Source: Cognatiyoonia sp965661665 (GTDB lineage Bacteria; Pseudomonadota; Alphaproteobacteria; Rhodobacterales; Rhodobacteraceae). From it: a DNA stretch of 64,000 nt. A model generated the notes under the pieces. It worked only from the letters and a program-made list of their open reading frames with translations. It did not search any database and was not told the DNA's origin. The stretch is taken from contig NZ_CBFIEO010000007.1 in assembly GCF_965661665.1 (NCBI RefSeq), positions 1 to 64,000 on the forward strand, in the 5' to 3' direction. The translations under genes were made by a program, and so were the position numbers. How positions within the stretch are numbered: position 1 is the stretch's first letter; every line of letters starts with the position of its first letter. Positions 43,341 to 52,085 of the stretch are shown here, in pieces.

Positions 43341-44345
43341 CTAGTTCACCATTGCATTGATTGCCTGCGCGGCATCAATGTTTTCTTGGCCTACGTCGTC
43401 AGCGAATTTGGCCCAAACAGGCTTCATCACTTCGACCCATTCCATACGCTCTTCTGCAGTGAGCTGACGCACAACGCCACCTGCTGCGATGATCGCTTCT
43501 TTGGCTTCTTCGTTCACGGCTGTGGATTCGGCGTTCCGTGTTTCTGTCACTTCAGCAACGATCGTCAGGAACTGCTCACGCACGTCATCTGGCAGACTTT
43601 CGAGCCAGTCAATATTGGTGACCAGAAGATAATCGATGATGCCGTGGTCGGTCTGAGTGACGCCGTCCTGCACTTCGAAAAACTTTTTACCATAGATGTT
43701 GGACCAGGTGTTTTCCTGACCGTCCACAACACCCTGCTGCAGAGCGCCGTACACCTCGGAGAAGGCCATCTTCTGTGGCGAGCCACCGATGGCCTCCATC
43801 TGCGCGACAAGCACGTCAGAGGATTGTACGCGGAACTTGAGACCATTTGCGTCGGATGGGCTGACGAGTGGGACGTTGGCCGACATCTGCTTCATACCGT
43901 TGTGCCAGTACGCCAGACCCTGAAGGCCGCGGCGCTGCATGCTGTCGAGCATAGCCTGCCCTGCGTCGGATGCTTGGAATGCCTCAACCGCGTTGATGTT
44001 GTTGAACATAAACGGCAGGTCGAAGATGCGGAATTGCTTGGTGAACTTTTCGAATTTGGACAGCGATGGTGCTGCAAGCTGAACGTCGCCCTGCAACATT
44101 GCTTCGAGCACTTTGTTGTCGTTATAGAGTGTGGAGTTCGGGAAGACCTCCATACACATTGTGCCGTTCATCTCTTCGTTGACGCGTTCTGCAAGCAGGG
44201 TTGCCGCGATGCCTTTCGGGTGCTTGTCTGTGTTTGTCACGTGGCTGAACTTGACGACGATCTCGCCATCGTCACACGCAGCAGATGCGACGGACGGGAC
44301 AGCAATGACTGCCGCCATGCAGGCAGCCTTCAGATATTTGTTCAT
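43341..44345 (-). CDS. dctP: TRAP transporter solute-binding protein DctP
   Basis: Periplasmic binding protein of 334 residues with a signal peptide (NKYLKAACMAAVIAVPSVASA). The mature part carries the DctP pattern: EIVVKFSHVTNTDKHPKG, the conserved arginine in SDANGLKFRVQSSDV, and VVDGQENTWSNIY. It matches C4-dicarboxylate binding proteins of Rhodobacter. AGGAGAA precedes the ATG at 44345. It heads dctPQM; the dctSR two-component regulators are not in the window. Confidence 0.92.
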   Translation of the reverse strand: MNKYLKAACMAAVIAVPSVASAACDDGEIVVKFSHVTNTDKHPKGIAATLLAERVNEEMNGTMCMEVFPNSTLYNDNKVLEAMLQGDVQLAAPSLSKFEKFTKQFRIFDLPFMFNNINAVEAFQASDAGQAMLDSMQRRGLQGLAYWHNGMKQMSANVPLVSPSDANGLKFRVQSSDVLVAQMEAIGGSPQKMAFSEVYGALQQGVVDGQENTWSNIYGKKFFEVQDGVTQTDHGIIDYLLVTNIDWLESLPDDVREQFLTIVAEVTETRNAESTAVNEEAKEAIIAAGGVVRQLTAEERMEWVEVMKPVWAKFADDVGQENIDAAQAINAMVN

Positions 44346-44369
44346 GATTTTTCTCCTAGTTGGGCGCTC

Positions 44370-44600
44370 CTCCACGCCAATACAGGTATAAATAAAGCTG
44401 GGGGCGCTGCGATCAACCAGCAGATTTCCGAAGAACGGGCCCAAAACGTCGCGGCCGCAATGGCTGATGTTTTGGAAGACCCTGCGCGGATCACGGCGGT
44501 GACTGGGGTTGCGGCCACGGAATTCTTGCCAGAATTTGCGCCCAACGATCGGCGTCAAAGGCGGGTTGCGATATTTGCGCGTGATTGTCCGACATCCTGA
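44370..44600 (+). pseudogene. C-terminal fragment of an OmpA-like protein
   Basis: An open frame on the strand opposite dctP ends with HANTGINKAGGAAINQQISEE, RAQNVAAAMADVLED, RITAVTGVAATEFLP and NDRRQRRVAIFARD, which fits the peptidoglycan-binding OmpA C-terminal domain (NT-G, N-x-x-IS-x-x-RA, RRV). The N-terminal part is absent; upstream the frame only runs antisense to dctP. There is no start or signal peptide. It looks like the tail of a gene truncated by rearrangement, and it now overlaps the dctP upstream region. Confidence 0.6.
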
Positions 44601-44612
44601 ACGACGTGCGGG

Positions 44613-47030
44613 TCACGCGCGTAATCGACTGCCCTCAGGATCATAAAGCGGCACTGAGGCGAAACGTGCTGAAACCTTTATCCCAATCACATCGACGATA
44701 ACTGCTGCGGAAAGGGGTACATCGGCGTCAACAAAGGCCAGTGCAATATTGGCGTCCACGCGGTGTCCAAAGTCACCTGAGGTGACGGTTCCCACAACCT
44801 CCCCGTCGAGCTCGACACTGGCGCCGGCATGCGCTGCGGCCTGATCGTTGTCGAGCATGAGGGTGCGCAGGGTTTTTGTTGGGACATTGGCGTCTCTGGC
44901 GCGCAAGGCCTCGCGCCCAATGAAATCGCCTTTGTCCATCTTCACAAGACGGTCCAAGCCCGTCTCATAAGGGTCGAATTCGGTCAGCAGATCGGCTTTC
45001 CAATGCAGATAACCTTTCTCCAACCGCATGGATTCGACGGCCCTTGATCCGAAAAGCCTCAGATCAAAGGCTTCCCCTGCCGCGCGCAAAGCGAGGTAGG
45101 CCGCATAGAGCTGCGCGTTGGGGACATGGATTTCGTATGCCAACTCGCCGGAAAAGCTGACCGCCATGACGACGGTGGGAGCAATGCCAACGAAACACTC
45201 CCGCACGGACAGCCACGGGAACGCCTCCTTCGACCAATCCGCGCGACTGACGGCGGAGAGCACCTCGCGCGCCCGTGGCCCAGCCAGCAAAAGGATTGTG
45301 TCAGTATTGGTGCGGCTATCAATTCGCACATCCTGCCCCGGTTGGAGGTGCGCACGCAGCCAATCCATGTCGTGCCCTTCGGAGGCGGCGGCCGACCCGT
45401 ACCAGACCCGTCCATCCGGTAGATTGGCAATCGTCGCTTCCGATTTGATCTTTCCTTGATGGTTGAGCAGGTAGCCCAGCCCAACGCGGCCCTTAGTCTT
45501 TGGCACAGCGCCGCAGACCATGCGGTCGAGGAAGCTATGCACATCTTGGCCAGTTAGTTCGAAGCGGTTGAAGCCGTTCACCTCTGTCAGGCCAACGGCG
45601 GATTGTATGTGGAGGACATCGTTTCGCACGATGTCGAACGTGTTGTTGAAGCGGAAGCTGTGGTTCTCTTCAAAGCCATCTGTGGGCTTTATATAGGCCA
45701 AGCGTTCCCAGCCGTTAACAACGTCAAAGACCGCACCCTCCGCCGCCAAAATGGGGGTGAGGGGCGTTGTCTTAATCGGGCGACCGGCAGGGCGGTGCTC
45801 ATGCGGGAAGTGGAACCGAAATTCGTTTTGATAATCTTCGATGGCTTTCAGCGCGGTCAATTCAACGTTGCCGTGACCGGTGAACCGGCGGGGGTCGAGA
45901 CACCACGTGTCATAGCACGCTTCCCCATGTACGATCTGTTGCGCCAAGAGCCAGCCATGTCCGCCGCCTTCACCCAATCCGGCCCGTAAACCAATGATGC
46001 AAAAGGCGTTGCGCTTGCCTGGGATTGGCCCGATGAGTGGGGCGCCATCGATAGTGTAGGTGATTGGGCCATTGACCACTGTGTGAATGCCCGCTTCCAT
46101 CAGCGCAGGCATCCGCTCAAAGGCACCTTCTAACACGTCTGTGACACGGTCGAGGTCGTCTGGACAAAGCGCGTTTGTGAAGCTGGGATCGATGCCATCC
46201 ATGCCCCATGTTTTGCAGTCTTGCTCATAAAACCCGAGCAGCAGGCCATTCTTTTCTTGGCGGCAGTAATAGTCGCTGATCGGGCAGCGGAGCAGGGGCA
46301 TCCGGTGGCCTGCATCACGGATCGCGGGGATTTCTTCTGTGACGAAATACTGATGCTCCATCGACATGACAGGGTGATGCACGCCCATCATCGCGCCCAC
46401 TTCATTCACGCGGTAGCCGCATGCATTGACTATAATATCGCAATCGATCGAGCCTTTGGTCGTCTCAACGGTCCATGTATCGTCCGCATGCTGGGTGAGG
46501 CCGGTCACTTCCGTATGGCGATAAACCTCCGCCCCGGCTTTGCGCGCGCGGCGGGCGAGCGCTTGGCATAGTTGGGCCGGATCAATGTCGCCGTCCATTG
46601 GATCCCAGAGTCCGCCGATCAGATTGTTGGTGGAAATTAATGGGTGGCGGCGCGCACATTCGGCAGCGTCAATCACCTCAAACGTTACATCCATCCCCCG
46701 CGCCATGGAGGAGAAATGGCGATAACCGTCCATCTGCGCTTCGGTATTGGCAAGGCGGATACCGCCGTCGCCGTGGTGGTAATTGATGGGATATTCGGGA
46801 TCGTTAGCCAGTTCTTGATAGAGGCGGATCGAATGTGATTTGAGGCCGACCATCGTTTGGTTCATGCCAAAATTCGTCACCTGTGCGGCGGAGTGCCATG
46901 TGGTCCCGCTGGTGAGCTCATCCCTTTCGATGAGCACCACATCTGTCCATCCCTCTTGGGTCAGGTGGTAGAGGGTAGAGCATCCGGCGATGCCCCCGCC
47001 GATGATTGCGACTTTGGTGCGACTCTTCAT
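44613..47030 (-). CDS. Dimethylglycine/sarcosine dehydrogenase-like flavoprotein with GcvT domain
   Basis: Two-domain enzyme of 805 residues. The N-terminal DAO half has the FAD loop IIGGGIAGCS and the histidine H46 in SGTTWHSAAQ, the position that covalently holds FAD in dimethylglycine and sarcosine dehydrogenases. The C-terminal half (from about residue 420) is a GcvT-like folate domain with GLGYLLNHQGKIKSEATIA and RLEKGYLHWKADLLTEFDPY (each partly quoted). The reaction would be N-demethylation of a methylated amine with transfer of the methyl carbon to tetrahydrofolate. It is divergent from an MttB-family gene across 166 bases, which suggests a shared methylated-amine pathway. The exact substrate is inferred, not shown. 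Confidence 0.85.
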   Translation of the reverse strand: MKSRTKVAIIGGGIAGCSTLYHLTQEGWTDVVLIERDELTSGTTWHSAAQVTNFGMNQTMVGLKSHSIRLYQELANDPEYPINYHHGDGGIRLANTEAQMDGYRHFSSMARGMDVTFEVIDAAECARRHPLISTNNLIGGLWDPMDGDIDPAQLCQALARRARKAGAEVYRHTEVTGLTQHADDTWTVETTKGSIDCDIIVNACGYRVNEVGAMMGVHHPVMSMEHQYFVTEEIPAIRDAGHRMPLLRCPISDYYCRQEKNGLLLGFYEQDCKTWGMDGIDPSFTNALCPDDLDRVTDVLEGAFERMPALMEAGIHTVVNGPITYTIDGAPLIGPIPGKRNAFCIIGLRAGLGEGGGHGWLLAQQIVHGEACYDTWCLDPRRFTGHGNVELTALKAIEDYQNEFRFHFPHEHRPAGRPIKTTPLTPILAAEGAVFDVVNGWERLAYIKPTDGFEENHSFRFNNTFDIVRNDVLHIQSAVGLTEVNGFNRFELTGQDVHSFLDRMVCGAVPKTKGRVGLGYLLNHQGKIKSEATIANLPDGRVWYGSAAASEGHDMDWLRAHLQPGQDVRIDSRTNTDTILLLAGPRAREVLSAVSRADWSKEAFPWLSVRECFVGIAPTVVMAVSFSGELAYEIHVPNAQLYAAYLALRAAGEAFDLRLFGSRAVESMRLEKGYLHWKADLLTEFDPYETGLDRLVKMDKGDFIGREALRARDANVPTKTLRTLMLDNDQAAAHAGASVELDGEVVGTVTSGDFGHRVDANIALAFVDADVPLSAAVIVDVIGIKVSARFASVPLYDPEGSRLRA

Positions 47031-47196
47031 GCGGTTTGGTCCTTGGTCTTCGTCTAGTCTAGAAAGAGTTTTCCAGTTCCCCTTTGCCGGTCAACACGTC
47101 TGGTTGACCTTTGGGTTTTTGAAACGGAGTATTCGGGATTTTTGAAAGTAGCATGCCGCTCTTGCGCGGTGTGGCGAGAGGTGCATTGCTAAGATC

Positions 47197-48708
47197 ATGA
47201 CGACGAGACGATCCCGCGGTGGCCGTGAGGCACGAAAAGCGCGCCGCGCGGCCAAACCCGCAACCAACCCCGCACCGCCCGGGGCGCTTGGTGGGCGGTA
47301 TCAGCCGCTGACGGACGCGGAGATCCAAAACATCTATGAGACCGCCCTCCGTCTCTTGGCGGAACTGGGCATGGGGGAAGTGCCCGCGCGATTGTGCGAT
47401 CTGTTCGTGGCGAACGGCGCGGTTGAACGTGGGGAACGTGTTCTCTTCCCGCGTGCGATGGTGGAAGATGCGATTGCTGCCGCTCCCAAAACCTTCACCT
47501 TTCACGGCCGCGATCCCGAACGGTCTTTTGAGGTTGGTGGTGATGCGGTGCATTTCGGGACAGGGGGTGCCGCGGTTCAGACTTTGGATTTGGAGACTGG
47601 GCTGTACCGTCCGTCGACCCTGAAGGACTTGCATGACTTCACGCGGTTGCAAGACACGCTTGATAACGTGAGTTGGTTCACTCGCTGCTGTATCGCAACG
47701 GACGTGCCGGATATTTTTGATCTGGATGTGAACACGGCTTATGCCCTGATGCGCAACACAACGCGGCCCGTAGCGACAGCGTTTACAGTGGCGGAGAATG
47801 TTGCGCCGATTGTCGACCTTTTCGATATTGTGGCAGGTGGTGAGGGCGCGTTTTCAAACCGTCCCTTCGTCAAAGCGCATATTAGCCCTGTCATCTCGCC
47901 CATGCGATTTGGGGAGGATGCGGTCGATGTCACGTTCGAATGCATTGCTAACAACATCCCTGTTTCTTGCATCACAGCGGCGCAAGCAGGGGCGACGGCG
48001 CCAGCGACGCTCGCAGGATTTCTGGCGCAATCACTGGCGGAGACGTTGGCAAGCCTCTTGATGGTGAACACAATCAAGCCAGGGCATCCGATGGTGTTTT
48101 CCAACTGGCCTTTTGTCATCGACCTCAGGACCGGTGCTTTTGCCGGTGGCGGAGGTGAGACGGCCTTGCTCAACGCCGCATCCTCGCAAATATCCAATTG
48201 GCTTGGATTGCCGTCAGGGGTCGCGGCATCAATGGCGGACGCCAAGGCGATTGATGCGCAATTGGGTGTTGAGAAGGCGATGACGACGCTGGCGGCGGCG
48301 TTGGCGGGCGGGAACCTGATCTACGAAAGCTCCGGCATGACGGCGTCGCTCTTGGGCGCGAGTTTTGAGGCGTTTGTGTTGGATGACGAAATGCATGCCA
48401 ACACCTACCGCATTCTGCGCGGTTGCGAGGTGACAGAGGAAAACCTGGGCTTTGACGCGATCTGCGAAGCGGTGCTTGGCGACGGGCATTTCTTGGGCGG
48501 CGCGCACACCTTGGCGGCGATGGAGAGGGACTATGTCTATCCTGAGCTTGCCGACCGCGATATGCCCAAGACCTGGGAAGATGGTGGGGCGCAAGATGCC
48601 TGGGCGCGGGCCAATGCCAAGGCCAAGCAGATTTTGCGCGATCACCAGCCTGAGTACCTGTCGAAAGACCAAGATGCGCGCATTCGGGCGGCGTTCAATA
48701 TCCTCTAG
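47197..48708 (+). CDS. Trimethylamine methyltransferase (MttB) superfamily protein, non-pyrrolysine type
   Basis: Protein of 503 residues of the MttB superfamily. The frame contains no internal TAG, so it is not the pyrrolysine enzyme; non-pyrrolysine relatives demethylate glycine betaine and other quaternary amines with a corrinoid protein. The first 30 residues are strongly basic. Family blocks include YQPLTDAEIQNIYETALRLL, FGTGGAAVQTLDLETG, and the C-terminal EMHANTYRILRGCEV. No corrinoid-protein gene is in the window. It is divergent from the DMGDH-like gene and 65 bases upstream of a glycerate kinase. The role is probably in methylated-amine use. Confidence 0.85.
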   Translation: MTTRRSRGGREARKARRAAKPATNPAPPGALGGRYQPLTDAEIQNIYETALRLLAELGMGEVPARLCDLFVANGAVERGERVLFPRAMVEDAIAAAPKTFTFHGRDPERSFEVGGDAVHFGTGGAAVQTLDLETGLYRPSTLKDLHDFTRLQDTLDNVSWFTRCCIATDVPDIFDLDVNTAYALMRNTTRPVATAFTVAENVAPIVDLFDIVAGGEGAFSNRPFVKAHISPVISPMRFGEDAVDVTFECIANNIPVSCITAAQAGATAPATLAGFLAQSLAETLASLLMVNTIKPGHPMVFSNWPFVIDLRTGAFAGGGGETALLNAASSQISNWLGLPSGVAASMADAKAIDAQLGVEKAMTTLAAALAGGNLIYESSGMTASLLGASFEAFVLDDEMHANTYRILRGCEVTEENLGFDAICEAVLGDGHFLGGAHTLAAMERDYVYPELADRDMPKTWEDGGAQDAWARANAKAKQILRDHQPEYLSKDQDARIRAAFNIL

Positions 48709-48773
48709 AACGCGGGGCGCTTGCAGGATGGGCTGAATTTTGGCACTCCTCCGCGCAAGGATGGGGGAGAGAC

Positions 48774-49973
48774 ATGGCAGATCAGCGGCAAATTGTGCGC
48801 GAGATTTTTGAGCGTGGTGTGGCCGCGGCGGACCCCTATCAGCAGACGGCCGCGCAGATCGGCGTGCTGTCAGAGGTTCCGAGCCAGATCATCGCCGTAG
48901 GCAAAGCCGCATTGAAAATGACAGAGGCAGCGCTTGACGCATTTCCTGGGGTGCCGGCCTTGGTCGTGACCAATTATGAGAACGCGAAGCCGTTGGACGG
49001 GGCTACGGTGTTGGCTTCCGGGCATCCAGTGCCGGATGAAAACGGCCTCGCCGCGGGGCAAGCGGTGATAGCCGCTTTGTCCAATTCCACAGGGTCGGTT
49101 TTGGCACTTATCTCCGGCGGTGGGTCGGCTTTGTTGCCCGCGCCGGTGGAGGGGATCTCGCTGGCGGAAAAGGCGGCTGTGAATGAGCTGTTGCTCTCAA
49201 GTGGGATGGACATCACGGAGATGAACCTCGTCCGGCAGCAGTTGTCTCAGATCAAAGGCGGCGGGATGCTGCGCCATGCGGCACCACACCGCGTCACGGC
49301 CCTAATCCTGTCGGATGTGATTGGTGATGATATTTCCGCTATCGCCAGTGGTCCGACCGCGCCGCCATTGGGTGATACCGCGCAGGTGCGGGCGTTGTTG
49401 CAGCAGAACGGTTTTTGGGACCAGTTGCCGGAGCCGGTTCAGGCACATCTGGCGCAGGACAGTGTCGTTGCAGAGCTGCCGGAGCACGCTAACCACTTGG
49501 TAGGCTCCAACGGCCAGAGCGTTGCGGCGATGGCAGCGGCGGATGCAGGGATTACAACGATTCCCACCGCGATTGAGGGCGATGTTGCCGATGCCGCCCG
49601 TGCGATTTGCGTTGCTTGCGGTCATGGGACCACCGTTTGGGGTGGGGAAACAACAGTAGTTCTAAATGGCGACGGGCGCGGCGGACGCAATCAGGAACTG
49701 GCCCTGCGCATCGCGCTGGAAGCCAAGGCGCGCGGATGGACGGATTGGACCTGTCTGCAAGGGGGCAGCGATGGCCGCGACGGGCCGACCGATGCGGCAG
49801 GTGGGATCGTGGATGCGGGCACCTTGGATCGAATCGCGGCTGCGGGTGGCGACATTGACGCGCTGCTGACCAACAACGACAGCTACAAAGCGCTTGAGAT
49901 GGCCGGTGATCTGCTCATCACTGATGCCACGGGCACCAATGTTGCCGATCTTGGCGTGATGATCCGGCGTTAA
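48774..49973 (+). CDS. Glycerate 2-kinase, MOFRL/GckA type
   Basis: 399-residue kinase with the DUF4147 N-terminal and MOFRL C-terminal domains. Recognisable blocks are IIAVGKAALKMTEAAL, VLASGHPVPDENG, LISGGGSALLPAPVEG, and GGRNQELALRIALEA plus GGSDGRDGPTDAAGG in the MOFRL part. It makes 2-phosphoglycerate from glycerate and would link the serine cycle or glyoxylate metabolism with glycolysis. It follows the MttB gene by 65 bases, so the two may share a transcript. The last four bases overlap the convergent peroxidase gene. Confidence 0.92.
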   Translation: MADQRQIVREIFERGVAAADPYQQTAAQIGVLSEVPSQIIAVGKAALKMTEAALDAFPGVPALVVTNYENAKPLDGATVLASGHPVPDENGLAAGQAVIAALSNSTGSVLALISGGGSALLPAPVEGISLAEKAAVNELLLSSGMDITEMNLVRQQLSQIKGGGMLRHAAPHRVTALILSDVIGDDISAIASGPTAPPLGDTAQVRALLQQNGFWDQLPEPVQAHLAQDSVVAELPEHANHLVGSNGQSVAAMAAADAGITTIPTAIEGDVADAARAICVACGHGTTVWGGETTVVLNGDGRGGRNQELALRIALEAKARGWTDWTCLQGGSDGRDGPTDAAGGIVDAGTLDRIAAAGGDIDALLTNNDSYKALEMAGDLLITDATGTNVADLGVMIRR

Positions 49974-51277
49974 TCGACAGGCAGGCCGCTGGGCACAGTG
50001 TCAGGGCGGCCCAAGGGGCGATCCTCTGCCGTGGCACCTGTGAGCGCGTTGAGGAACGCGATCAGATCAGCAACTTCTGTATCGCTCAATCGGAAGGGCT
50101 CAATCTCCACCGCGGCGGCTTGCCGTGCCATTTCGCGGCTGTCTTGCGCGATGGCGAAATCCACTTTGGCGAGCCACGGCACCTCAGGCAGCTCCGCTTG
50201 CGCGGGCGTCCAATCGGCGTAAGAGCGGACAGGGTTCATGTGGTGGCGGATCATTTCTTCCAGTGTTGAGAACGCGCCGTTGTGACCATAGGGGCCGGTA
50301 AGGGCGACGTTGCGAAGCGATGGCGTGCGGAATTTGTAGGCATCCTCCAACTGATCGGTCTCCGCCATGCGGCCCACATCGCGTGATACCTGATCCCAGC
50401 GTCGTGTGCGGCCAGGGCCAAAGGCGGGCAGTCCCAAAGCGTGGAAGGATTGATCAGTGAACAAATCGCCCGCATGACAGCCCGCGCATCGGGCGGTCGC
50501 AAAGAAAAGCTGCCGCCCGCGTTCGGCATCTTCTGGCAGGGGCGTGCCCGCCAGCCATGCATCATAAGGGCTGTCATAGCTTTGCCATTCGGAGGCGATG
50601 AAAGCGCTGAGCGTATTGCCAATCTCAACGATAGTTACGTCTTCGGGGGTGTCGATGTGTTCGAAGGCGTCCACGAACATCTGGCCGTATTCGGGAATGA
50701 TCCGCACCCGTTTTGCGATGATCGGCCAGCCTTTGTCGATGCGGTCGTGGACGGCACCTGTTACCTCATTCTCCCCCGGGTTTCCGGCCATTTCAAACTG
50801 CGCGGTCATTGGGAATAGCGATTGCGCGGCAAGCAGGTTGTCGAGGCCTTTGGGCAGCCACTCCTCTGCAGGGCTGTCAAAGCCGTTGCCGTAAAGGTCG
50901 GACCCTGTCAGCCGTCCGTCATGGAACAGCACGCGGATGTCACGGTGGCCGAGGTTCCAAAGGGCAGGGGCGTTGCGCGGGATGCGCTTTCGAATGCGAT
51001 CCGCCCCCGTGCCGGGTGTCCGGTCTGGCCCCACGCCGACGCCGCCTTCACCAATGCCAAGGCTCAGACCATCGCCGCCTGCGTGGTCGTGGTGGTGGCA
51101 GGTGCCGCAGCTGATGTTCTGATTGCCGGAGAGGATTTTATCATAGAACAAAAGTTGACCCAATTGGGCTTGAGCTGGGTCGGTAGGGATGTAATCTTCC
51201 GCCGTGATCTGGGCCTGAGCCATGCCTGCAATCAAAAGGAAACCAAGCGTATGCACCGCCGATTGAAAGCGTCTCAA
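49970..51277 (-). CDS. Di-haem cytochrome c peroxidase/MauG family protein
   Basis: Periplasmic di-haem enzyme of about 435 residues. A signal peptide (FQSAVHTLGFLLIAGMAQA) precedes two haem motifs, CGTCHHHDHAGG and CAGCHAGDLF. The regions LGQLLFYDKILSGNQNISC and FRTPSLRNVALTGPYGHNG are typical of the family. The start is uncertain: TTG at 51277 includes the full signal peptide, GTG at 51256 is shorter. Both lie at or inside the 5-prime end of the divergent Sel1 gene, so the two genes overlap head to head. The role may be peroxide detoxification or cofactor maturation; the substrate is not known. Confidence 0.88.
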   Translation of the reverse strand: MRRFQSAVHTLGFLLIAGMAQAQITAEDYIPTDPAQAQLGQLLFYDKILSGNQNISCGTCHHHDHAGGDGLSLGIGEGGVGVGPDRTPGTGADRIRKRIPRNAPALWNLGHRDIRVLFHDGRLTGSDLYGNGFDSPAEEWLPKGLDNLLAAQSLFPMTAQFEMAGNPGENEVTGAVHDRIDKGWPIIAKRVRIIPEYGQMFVDAFEHIDTPEDVTIVEIGNTLSAFIASEWQSYDSPYDAWLAGTPLPEDAERGRQLFFATARCAGCHAGDLFTDQSFHALGLPAFGPGRTRRWDQVSRDVGRMAETDQLEDAYKFRTPSLRNVALTGPYGHNGAFSTLEEMIRHHMNPVRSYADWTPAQAELPEVPWLAKVDFAIAQDSREMARQAAAVEIEPFRLSDTEVADLIAFLNALTGATAEDRPLGRPDTVPSGLPVD

Positions 51278-51751
51278 GGGTGGCTTTGTGCCTTTGCTGT
51301 GTTGGTCGTTTGGGCCATGCCCGTGCAAGCTACGATGGAAGAGGCCAAAGACCTGATGGAGGCTGGAGAGTTTGCCTCGGCGAAAGAGCTTTTCGAGGTG
51401 TACGCCCGCTCTGGCAACGCGGACGCTGAAGAATTGATCGGCGTCATGTACGCGCTCGGCCTCGGAGTCGAGAAGGACGACATCCGTGCGTTTGACTGGT
51501 ATCTCAGGGCGTCGTTGAAAGGTCATGCAGGCGCTCAATCTGGGATCGGTTGGTATTACGAGGTTGGCCGCGGAATGCCGGAGCCGGACTTGATCAGAGC
51601 GTATCTTTGGTACGCCTTGTCAGCAATAGGTGGTGACGTTGACGCGCCTGATAGTCTTGAGGAGTTGACACCAAAGCTGACGGCAGAGGAACGGGCGCAG
51701 GCCGAAAAGATGATCGATGATTATCGGGTCTGGATGTATCCTTTCCGATAG
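51251..51751 (+). CDS. Secreted Sel1-repeat protein
   Basis: 166-residue protein with a signal peptide (RRLKASQGWLCAFAVLVVWA then MPVQA) and three or four Sel1/TPR-like repeats, for example AEELIGVMYALGLGVEKDD, RAFDWYLRASLKGHAGAQSG and AYLWYALSAIGGD. Such repeats serve protein-protein contacts in the periplasm. The ATG at 51251 has AAAGGA about 10 bases upstream. The start lies inside the opposite-strand peroxidase 5-prime end. Confidence 0.82.
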   Translation: MHRRLKASQGWLCAFAVLVVWAMPVQATMEEAKDLMEAGEFASAKELFEVYARSGNADAEELIGVMYALGLGVEKDDIRAFDWYLRASLKGHAGAQSGIGWYYEVGRGMPEPDLIRAYLWYALSAIGGDVDAPDSLEELTPKLTAEERAQAEKMIDDYRVWMYPFR

Positions 51752-51869
51752 GGGGCGGCGTTTGTGTCAATCTGGCACCGAAACGTGATGCACATGTGAT
51801 TCTGACGATTGGGCCAATGGGGCTAGACCTGAGGGTGTGGCGTCGGGCTGCATCAGGGAGGGGTCAGAT

Positions 51870-52001
51870 ATGAAACCGCACAAACGACTGGGCCACGCAT
51901 CGCTTGCGGCAGCATTTGGCCTTGCGATGCTCTCAAATCCGGCGTGAGCCGAAGGCAGTAATGAGCGCTGGGATAAGACATGGATCATCTTTCGGCTTTA
52001 A
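51870..52001 (+). pseudogene. Tiny secreted-protein gene cut by TGA at the signal-peptide cleavage site
   Basis: A strong ribosome-binding site (GGGAGGGG) precedes an ATG that encodes MKPHKRLGHASLAAAFGLAM then LSNPA, followed by TGA at 51945-51947. In the same frame AEGSNERWDKTWIIFRL continues to TAA at 51999. The stop falls where tryptophan would give a good cleavage motif (NPAWA then EG), so TGG to TGA is the simplest change. Only the first 25 residues, a signal peptide, can be made. This is the main content of the 334-base gap 51752-52085. Confidence 0.5.
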
Positions 52002-52033
52002 TTGCTTTAGTCGAATGTAAGTACCCGTGGTGC

Positions 52034-52064
52034 AAAGAAAAAGGGCCGCTCCAGTGAGCGGCCC
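52034..52064 (-). terminator. Terminator of the sulfonate/TRAP operon
   Basis: On the minus strand a perfect 9-bp stem GGGCCGCTC/GAGCGGCCC with a 4-base loop, followed by TTTTTCTTT. It lies 22 bases after the second dctP stop. Confidence 0.85.
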
Positions 52065-52085
52065 AATCTCAGATGCAGACGCTGA

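Noticed and set aside
43326..44369. Long plus-strand frame opposite dctP
   Set aside because: It is antisense to a clear TRAP binding protein. Only its last part, beyond the dctP start, shows protein similarity and is reported as an OmpA fragment.
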